A stretch of 64,000 bases of DNA, from positions 13,981,992 through 14,045,991 of the forward strand of contig CM055907.1 in NCBI GenBank assembly GCA_029582155.1, read 5' to 3'. Both the position numbers and the translations under genes were made by a program. Below the pieces are notes generated by a model that did not search any database, was not told the DNA's origin, and saw only the letters and a list, made by a program, of their open reading frames with translations. Numbering within the stretch: position 1 is the stretch's first letter; each line of letters starts with the position of its first letter. Positions 57,063 to 64,000 of this stretch are shown here, piece after piece. Source of the DNA: Panopea generosa. Its lineage: Eukaryota > Mollusca > Bivalvia > Adapedonta > Hiatellidae.

Positions 57063-57870
57063 ACTGCAGTCGGTATCATCATGATGGGATTAGTATGGCA
57101 GTCGGTATGGCAGGATAAGTATGGCAGTCGGTATGGCAGGATAAGTATGGCAGTCGGTATGACAGGATAAGTATGGCAGTCGGTATGGCAGGTTAAGTTA
57201 CGCAGTCGGTATGGCGGGTATAGTATGGCAGTCTGTATGGCGGGTTAAGTATGGCATTCTGTATGGTGGGTTTAGTATGGCAGTCGGTATGGCGGGTTTA
57301 GTATGGCAATCAGTATGGCCGGTTTAGTATGGCAATCTGTATGGCCGGTTTAATATGGCAGTCAGTATGGCCGGTTTATTATGGCAGTCTGTATGTCAGG
57401 TTTAGTATGGCAGTCAGTATGATGGGTTAAGTATGGCAGTCAGTATGGTGGGTTTAGTATGGTAGTCGATATGGTGAGTTTAGAATAGCAGTCTGTATGG
57501 CGGGTTAAGTATGGTAGTCGGTATGGTGGGTTTAGTATGTCTGTCAGTTTGGTTGTTAAAATATGGCAGTTGGAATGGCGGGTTTAGTACGGCAGTCAGT
57601 ATGATTGTTTAAGTATGGCAGTCAGTATGGTGGGTTTAGTATGGCAGTCGATATGGTGGGTTCAGTATGGCAGTCGGTATGGCAGGCTAAGTATGGTAGT
57701 CGGTATGGTGGGTTTATTATGGCAGTCAGTTTAGTTGTTTTAGTATGGCAGTCGGAATGGCGGGTTAAGTATGGCAGTCAGTATGATGGGTTAAGTATGG
57801 CAGTCGATATGGTGTTTTAGTATAACACTCAGTTTGGTTGTTTTAGAATGGCAGACTGTATGGTGATTTC
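57063..57870. repeat. 26-bp minisatellite, main block
   Basis: About 30 units of the gtatggcagtcggtatggcg plus ggttta type. Confidence 0.95.
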
Positions 57871-58257
57871 GTTTCCAGTTTACCACTTAAATCAGTTTAA
57901 ATATCGATTTTGTCACGTTTTGATGGATTTGCCATACCAAAACATTCGGATTCTATTTATTAATGATAATGAGATACTTTTTATCCATTTTAATACTTCA
58001 TTTAAGTGTTTGTTGTGTGTATGTTGATGTGTGAACATGATTGAAATATAGTTCAACTTTGTCGTGAGTCACTTTAGATAGTAACAAATATAATATAATT
58101 AAAGTGAAATCACCCAAATGTGTGGTAGATCTTAGTTTGCAAAATTAACATGTAATTTTGATTCCTTTCTCAGGAACATTTAGGGGAAGCAACTGCTGCG
58201 CGATTTACTGCACCAATAAACACGTGATTATCTATCTTGTACACGTATCATGAAAAA
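57871..58257 (-). other. Nothing recognised
   Basis: AT-rich, no exon or repeat recognised. Confidence 0.5.
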
Positions 58258-58440
58258 GCGGGGCGGTAATGTAATGGATAGAGTGTTGGGCGCTCACGCC
58301 AGCGGTTGCGGTTTCGATCCCCCGATTGACCCAATGCCTCTCATTAAACAACACACAGTACTGGTTCTACCCAGGATGCAGACTTAAGAGAGTTTCATAT
58401 GAGCTCTGAGCTTTCATCGCAATCGAGCTAAAATAAATTA
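58258..58440 (+). mobile_element. SINE-B-like copy, plus
   Basis: Head gcggggcggtaatgtaatgg with gcggtttcgatcccccgatt, body cagtactggttctacccagg and tail gcaatcgagctaaaataaat. Confidence 0.75.
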
Positions 58441-58574
58441 GTATAAACTGAAAAGGGGAAATAATTCTTGTCTAAATTGTCACTTATCACGTACCACAGA
58501 AGGAACTCGTTACTGGCGTAGATTTTAGATTAATTTACATCGATTGTAAATTTAGTTCTTACAACTCAGACAAA

Positions 58575-58710
58575 TCAAGCTTGGATGCAATACAATGCAT
58601 GTGCAGACAAAGTGTCTTGCTCCAAGAATGCAGTTTACATGGCCCAGGAGAGAAGAGGGATCGAACACACTACTCGCCGCTTAAATGCTCTACCACTTGT
58701 CTAGATCTAT
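58575..58710 (-). mobile_element. SINE-B-like copy, minus, fragment
   Basis: aagtgtcttgctccaagaat, gagggatcgaacacactact and gctctaccacttgtctaga form a tRNA-like head on the reverse strand. Confidence 0.6.
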
Positions 58711-58904
58711 TGGTTTAATCTGTTTACATATGTGATTGGAAATGAACTGATTTTTGTTTTGTGATTTAACAATATGATGAAACATAAAACGTACAAAATA
58801 CTTATGCAATACGTTTTTTGTACTTTTATCTATTAATGTTTATATACAATGTAATACGGTACGGAATTATTTCCTTTCAATGCAGTTTAATTATAGAGTA
58901 TACA

Positions 58905-60190
58905 TATTTTCGTTCCGTACCGTATAACTAGTATAAAATCAAGTTCCATACCGTATAACTAGTATATTATCAAGTTCCGTACCGTATAACTAGTATAATA
59001 TCAAGTTCCGTACCGTATAACTAGTACAATATCAAGTTCCGTACCATATAACTAGTATAATATCAAGTTCCGTACCGTATAACTAGTACAAAATATCAAG
59101 TTCCGTACCGTATAACAAGTATAATATCAAGTTCTGTACCGTATAACTAGTATAAAATCAAGTTCCGTACCGTATAACTAGTATAAAATCAAGTTCCGTA
59201 CCGTATAAATAGTACAATATCAAGTTCCGTACCGTATAACTAGTACAATATCAAGTTCTGTACCGTATATCTAGTATAATATCAAGGTCCGTACCGTATA
59301 ACTAGTATAAATTCAAGTTCCGTACCGTATAACTAGTATAATATCAAGTTCCGTACCGTATATCTAGTATAATATCAAGTTCTGTACCATATAACTAGTA
59401 AAATATCAAGTTCCGTACCGAATAACTAGTATAAAATCAAGTTCCGTACTATATAACTAGTATAATATCAAGTTCCGTACCGTATAACTAGTATAAAATC
59501 AAGTTCTATACCGTATAACTAGTATAACATCAAGTTATATACCGTATAACTAGTATAACATCCAGTTCTGTACCGTATTACTAGTATAATATCAAGTTCT
59601 GTACCGTATAACTAGTATAACATCAAGTTCTATAACGTATAACTAGTATAACATCAAGTTTCATACCGTATTACTAGTATAACATCAAGTTACATACCGT
59701 ATTACTAGTATTACATCCAGTTCCATACCGTATTACTAGTATAATATCAAGTTCCATACCGTATAACTAGTATAACATCAAGTTCCGTACCGTATTACTA
59801 GTATAACATCAAGTTCCGTACCGTATAAATAGTACAACATCAAGTTCCGTACCGTATAACTAGTATAACATCAAGTTTCATACCGTATTACTTGTATAAC
59901 ATCAAGTTACATACCGTATAACTAGTATAACATCCAGTTCCATACCGTATTACCAATATAATATCAAGTTCCATACCGTATAACTAGTATAACATCAAGT
60001 TACATACCGTATAACTAGTATAACATCAATTTTTGTACCGTATATATAGTATAACATCAAGTTCCAATATCATAATACTAGTATAACATCATGTTCCATA
60101 CCGTATAACTAGTATAACATCAAGTTCCATACGATATTTCTAGTAAAACATCAAGTTCCATACCGTATTGCTAGCATAATATAAAGTTTC
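58905..60190. repeat. 31-bp satellite, about 41 copies
   Basis: Unit agttccgtaccgtataacta then gtataatatca. Left part mostly ttccgtaccg; right part shifts to ttccataccg and aacatca, so subfamilies form two blocks. An inverted single copy (aatacggtacggaat) lies upstream at about 58851-58865. Confidence 0.95.
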
Positions 60191-60399
60191 ACTTAGACGA
60201 GTTCCAAAGTGAAGATTATTTCTATATTCTTTATTGTGTGACTTGTAATTAATTGTGAGATTTTTAATTGTGACCGGACGCTAAATACGTGTAAAATCGT
60301 ATATACTGTATCCGGTTGTCCTCGGACAGCGCATGTTACAATATATAAACAAACATACCCGGATATGGCGTCTATCATCGGATGGTTGAGCATATTAAC

Positions 60400-60606
60400 T
60401 CAACAATCGGTGTCCTCGAAGTATGGTATGCATTTACAAACTCCTTTCACACAGTCGCCATTTCTGGAACATGCTCCTGGACACACTAAAGCTTCCGGTG
60501 GAATGACCAACGTCCCGTTTTTCACGTTATTTGGATCGATAAGGCGAACAAAGCCCCACCCCTCTATGGGTGTTGACAGAGGAGAAAAGCACCATCTCAA
60601 AATCTC
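60400..60606 (-). CDS. VWDE-like EGF exon
   Basis: Acceptor ctacagctgacag, phase 0. It reads EILRWCFSPLSTPIEGWGFV, then PNNVKNGTLVIPPEALVCP and GACSRNGDCVKGVCKC, ending FEDTDC then TGA at 60400-60402. The G-W-G-F-V...L-V-C-P-x-x-C-S-x-N-G-x-C-V-x-G-x-C-x-C order is that of von Willebrand factor D and EGF domain (VWDE) proteins, where the WGF stretch precedes the first EGF module. In family members the next residues continue, so the stop may be real, or a donor (T|gttgag) may lie just before it. Confidence 0.7.
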   Translation of the reverse strand, partial: EILRWCFSPLSTPIEGWGFVRLIDPNNVKNGTLVIPPEALVCPGACSRNGDCVKGVCKCIPYFEDTDC

Positions 60607-60835
60607 CTGTCAGCTGTAGGAAATTTAATTAAATTAGTTATTGTTTGTTCATTAAACATATTCTGTGTAAACTGAAGATGGAGAAATTGATTTATGTTAA
60701 TAAAATGCTTTTAGATACTGCTTATTCCGTTTATAACTTTATATTGTGTTTTGGCTCTGAATTTTTCATTACTGTTAATTTCAAGCTTTTCATTCTGGAA
60801 AGTTGTATGTAAATCGTCACCATACTCTGTAGAAA

Positions 60836-61270
60836 GGACCCAGCTCTCCAGGATTGGGTCCGTCACATGGCAAGTGTTCGCTTTCATACAGAAATATAGT
60901 AGGAGCACGCTGATTGGTCAGTGAATTTGACGTTGGGAAAGCCACACCTAAGCACGTTGATTGGTCAGTTGCTTCAGGAAATAATTGAATGAAGTCACAG
61001 TTTAGTAAGCGTTCAACAGCTATGCATTGCAGGTCAGGCATGGAATTCCCTTAGTCTGTAGAACAGACCACCCAACTCTCTCGATTGAGTCCGTTAAATA
61101 GCATTGTTGGGAAAGCCACATGTGGCACGTTGATTGGTCAGTTGCTTTAACTGGACGTTTGTATGAATAGTCACAGTTAAGTAAGCGTTCAGTTGCTATG
61201 AACTGTGGGACAGGCATAGAATTTCCTGCCTTTTCATTTGGGTAAATATACTGATTCGGAAGATATCAGG
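60836..61270. repeat. Dispersed repeat D, two tandem copies
   Basis: Copy one 60836-61040 (aaaggacccagctctccagg, cacgttgattggtcagttgc, ttcaacagctatgcattgc). Copy two 61040-61270 (cagaccacccaactctctcg, gcacgttgattggtcagttg, tgaactgtgggacaggcata). They match 29498-29720. Confidence 0.85.
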
Positions 61271-61475
61271 CTCCTGTTTCACCAACATATACTTAAATAC
61301 TTAAAAACTTAAATCTAAGAAAAGCAGCCAGGTGATCATGATTTTAGATTGGTTTCAGTTAAACTGCATATTGTGTCAATGATATTGATTATATAATAGA
61401 TAAATAACCAGTCAAAACTTAGTTAAGTTTTTAAGTAATTAAGTAAAATGTTGGTGAAACAGAAGCCAGGTTCTA
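61266..61475. mobile_element. Hairpin MITE, about 45-bp inverted repeats
   Basis: Left arm tcctgtttcaccaacatata, cttaaatacttaaaaactta; right arm ttaagtttttaagtaattaa, gtaaaatgttggtgaaacag. The arms are reverse complements with few mismatches. The centre (about 110 bp) has no coding sequence. Confidence 0.8.
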
Positions 61476-61703
61476 TAAAAATAGACAATCGTCCAATATA
61501 ATGGCACATGTGCAGTGAACCATGGGCACTTGATAAAACATATAAAATTATAGTTATATAAAAAACAAAGATTTGGTGAAAGTCTTCAGGTTCGGTAAGG
61601 TGCAATGGCAATATTAATAAATATATGTGTAAAATATTGTTCTATACGCATTGATTAAAAGTGAATAAAAATAATTCAATTATTTTACGACAACTACCAG
61701 TAC

Positions 61704-61858
61704 CTCCAAGTCCAACACGTATATGTCCAAAATATCCTGGAACTCCAGAAACATCTCGTTCTGAATACAACGTCTCGTCGACGGGGACATCTTCAACGTT
61801 TGGTTACAGATCACTGAGGCGTTCTTCTGGCTGACGGTCGGGATCGGTTCCAATGTAC
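61704..61858 (-). CDS. VWDE-like middle exon
   Basis: Acceptor atatttcaactag, donor TTGGAG|gtactg; 155 nt, entering in phase 1 and leaving in phase 0. It reads TLEPIPTVSQKNASVICNQT, then LKMSPSTRRCIQNEMFLEF and DILDIYVLDLE. The P-T...C...L-x-x-S-x-x-x-x-x-C spacing resembles the segment between the VWD-type region and the EGF modules in VWDE-like proteins. It has two N-glycosylation sites (NAS, NQT). Phase agrees with both neighbouring exons. Confidence 0.6.
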
Positions 61859-61906
61859 CTAGTTGAAATATTATTATACTTCGACTATGTGTCAACTTAT
61901 TATACA

Positions 61907-62062
61907 CATCAGCTCGAAGGCTTCCTGGGTAGAACCAGTACTAAGCACATACGGAATGTGTGTCTTGCTTAAGGACACCACCCATAGCCACTGGGAGAGG
62001 ATCGAACCCACGACCTCTCCTATCCTGGGTTCGATGCTCTACCACTGGACCACGCGCCCCTT
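61907..62062 (-). mobile_element. SINE-B copy
   Basis: Reverse strand starts ggggcgcgtggtccagtggt with gtcgtgggttcgatcctctc. The body has gtgctt/agtactggttctacccaggaa words and ends near ttcgagctg. Confidence 0.85.
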
Positions 62063-62354
62063 GTAAAATGAGATGATATAACTGAATATGTAGGTAGGAG
62101 TTTATCTGGGTTTTTCATGCAATGGAGTTAAAACTAAGAATAACCAAATAGTTAAATGATTTTTCTTCATTTTGAAAGCAGATCAGTGCAAAAACAGAAT
62201 GGAAAATGTTCATTCTGCAATGCTGCAAACTTGACCAACGCACAACGCACCATAACGCTTCTTTTTTGCTCTAAGTGTATGTTTTGAATATATATACATA
62301 TTTTATATCGTGCGATAGGCCAAAGGCCCATCAGCATACAAACATAAAGTCATA

Positions 62355-62528
62355 AACATACAGTAAAACCTGTTTTAAGCAGCCAGTTGAGGTATGGAGC
62401 AAAAATGGCCTTTTAAGACAGGTTATTGCTTAATACAGGTTAATTTGCTCTGAAAGGACATAAATGGGAAATAGCAAAGGTGGCTGCTTAATAGAGGTGG
62501 CCGTTTACACAGGTTTGGCTGTACATGT
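62355..62528. repeat. Repeat R (copy 3)
   Basis: cagtaaaacctgttttaagc, aagacaggttattgcttaat and gctgcttaatagaggtggcc. The family is a palindromic set of taagcagcc/aacctgt words, also at 45791 and 47105. Confidence 0.8.
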
Positions 62529-62674
62529 AATACAAACAAGTAATCCTAGGCATCGCTGTACCGTATTCACACACTGATCATTAATAAACTAAAATTCAAA
62601 CCATAAACAAAACAAAAAATATTAATGTTGAGTTGATATTGATTTTATTGTGGTTTTACGTCTTTTTCAATAAG

Positions 62675-62675
<1 letters not shown>

Positions 62676-62720
<45 letters not shown>
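62676..62720. repeat. (TA)n microsatellite
   Basis: About 22 TA units. Confidence 0.95.
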
Positions 62721-62721
<1 letters not shown>

Positions 62722-62724
62722 CCA

Positions 62725-62915
62725 GTTTTCTTGATGGGGAATATTCTAGATGTATATACTTGGATTCGTAAAGAACCACCGTTCTGTGACCTGTAACTAA
62801 TAACAATATTTCTCATATATAGTGTGGATCTAGCTGGGTTGGAGCACATGACTTCGAACGGTGAGACGTAAGTGATATTGAGACGGCGTCTGAGACCACT
62901 GGGTCACGGAGGGCC
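62725..62915 (-). mobile_element. SINE-A copy
   Basis: Reverse strand head ggccctccgtgacccagtgg, then tcagacgccgtctcaatatc and gttcgaagtcatgtgctcc. It ends 74 bases from the donor of the next exon. Confidence 0.7.
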
Positions 62916-62988
62916 GCAGTTGATATTCTAAATAATATACAGCAATATAAACTTTAAAAAATCTGAAAACATTCCAAATTCTTCTCAC

Positions 62989-63171
62989 CAGTGGGCGGGT
63001 ATGGATACGGACTCGTGGTCACGGGCGGCCTTGATACACCCGAGAGAGCGAGCTTTGGTGTCAGCGCTGCTGATACATCAGGGGCGGGGCTCGTAATCGG
63101 CATCGCCGAACTAGGGTCAAAGGGTGTCGTTGTAGAAAAGGCAGCAGTAAACGGGGTTACAGAGTTGCAAC
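62989..63171 (-). CDS. VWDE-like Thr/Pro/Ser-rich linker exon
   Basis: Acceptor gtactgtgaccag, donor ACTG|gtgagaa; 183 nt, phase 1-1 (61 residues). It reads CNSVTPFTAAFSTTTPFDPS, then SAMPITSPAPDVSAAL and SRPPVTTSPYPYPPT. GC-rich against its surroundings, a mark of constrained coding sequence. Probably an O-glycosylated linker. It begins with one cysteine, so the preceding domain ends in the next exon to the right (not found within the window). Confidence 0.6.
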
Positions 63172-63550
63172 CTGGTCACAGTACCTACACAAAAGTTGAT
63201 ATTATAAAGCCTTGATATAGACATGATATTCATTTTGATAATATTTATCTCTATAGATCTAGAGGTCGAAAGTTGTATTTTTCTTACCCGGAAACCACAC
63301 ATCTTGTCGCACTACGTATAGATTAGAAGTTATATTGAATTTTTCTTCAAACCGGCTTTAATGTTGATCTACTTTCTCGTTCCTTGAGACATTTATTGAC
63401 TGAGGAAGTAGGTCAACATCTACTGACGGTCATAACATTTTATATAAAATGGATGCTCTATTTTGAAAAAATCTGAGCGATTGCGTTGGCTTAGAAAGTA
63501 GACAACGCTGGACATTGTTAGTATGGGTTATCTACAAATCTTACTGTTAT
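63172..63550 (-). other. Intron, nothing recognised
   Basis: No exon is recognised between 63172 and the SINE at 63551. The gene's 5' exons should lie to the right of the window. Confidence 0.5.
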
Positions 63551-63830
63551 GCCGGGCCCGATTAGGACAGTCGGTAGCGCGTCTGACTATCAATCAAGGG
63601 GTCGTGAGTTCGAATCCCCGCAAGTCAATAGTGTCCGTGATTATTGATATACAACACTGTGTATCATTGTCATTTGTCTCTCACCACTGATTTAAGTGGG
63701 AAAGTTAATAGTTACTTGCGAAGATGGGGTGTGCTTGAGTACTGGTTAACCTTTCATGATCCCAGAAAACAGTTGTTAGGTTAACTGACCGTCTGTTAGT
63801 CCTCGATGGCAAAAAATTATGCTAAATATG

Positions 63831-63889
<59 letters not shown>
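63551..63889 (+). mobile_element. SINE-C copy with long (CAAT)n tail
   Basis: Head gccgggcccgattaggacag and gtcgtgagttcgaatccccg, central domain atttgtctctcaccactgat and cttgcgaagatggggtgtgc, and tail of about 14 CAAT units (63832-63889). Third copy of the family. Confidence 0.9.
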
Positions 63890-63981
63890 CTAACTGTTAT
63901 GTTACTAAAATCGTGCAGTTTTAAATTGAATCCAACATCATGTTTCATACCTCAATATCTAAATTATCAAGCCTAAATAAT

Positions 63982-64000
63982 CGACTTGACGCGAGCTGTC
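63982..64000 (+). mobile_element. MITE-P end, cut by the window edge
   Basis: cgacttgacgcgagctgtc matches the MITE-P terminus (gacctgacgcgggctgtc). Confidence 0.5.

Noticed and set aside
57605-57820. 71-codon frame with WQ/YGG repeats
   Set aside because: By-product of the 26-bp minisatellite.

Overview
The window looks like animal genomic DNA, most probably from a bivalve or another lophotrochozoan. It is AT-rich, has short exons separated by kilobases of intron, and is packed with tRNA-derived SINEs, TIR elements (MITEs), non-LTR retrotransposons, microsatellites and satellite arrays. No prokaryotic operons, rRNA genes or convincing functional tRNA genes are visible. The species assignment is inference; no database search was possible.

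Plus strand, about 1-29.2 kb: two tandem paralogues of a type I membrane receptor. Only the terminal cytoplasmic exon of the first lies in the window (976-1624, nine tyrosines). I assembled the second by following splice sites and reading phase: signal peptide (4285-4360), half-CTLD-like exon (13504-13701), a WSC domain on two exons (14204-14325, 20726-20861), a second CTLD-like exon (21762-22097), Thr/Pro stalk (25234-25344), membrane span (27056-27137) and two tandem 132-nt tyrosine-motif exons (27571, 28157). A third, decayed copy of the tail exon follows (28722 to about 29205). All splice phases agree. The ectodomain modules are phase 1-1 and the tail cassettes phase 2-2. The duplication that made the cassettes seems to have joined the splice donor of the membrane-span exon to a truncated terminal exon.

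Minus strand, about 63.2-35.4 kb: exons of a VWDE-like secreted or membrane protein (63171-62989, 61858-61704, 60606-60400), followed in the same direction by an LRP-like 3' end: one YWTD blade (54052-53916), an EGF-like domain (40398-40276), a 17-residue juxtamembrane exon (39086-39036), a membrane span (37776-37689) and a tail with an NPxF motif (35603-35408). It is not settled whether these are one gene or two. The 5' end is beyond the right edge.

Repeats fill the rest. A LINE carrying a 2A-like motif (47990-52945) and a 3.9-kb, 47-bp satellite (41881-45790) sit in one LRP intron. The satellite monomer is the terminal 47 bp of a MITE whose ordinary dispersed copies lie at 22.2 and 32.6 kb. 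A 3.75-kb TIR element (14868-18616) has landed inside a (TACC)n microsatellite in a receptor intron and split it. Further arrays have units of 71, 55, 31, about 41 and 26 bp. Three SINE families and several hairpin MITEs recur on both strands.
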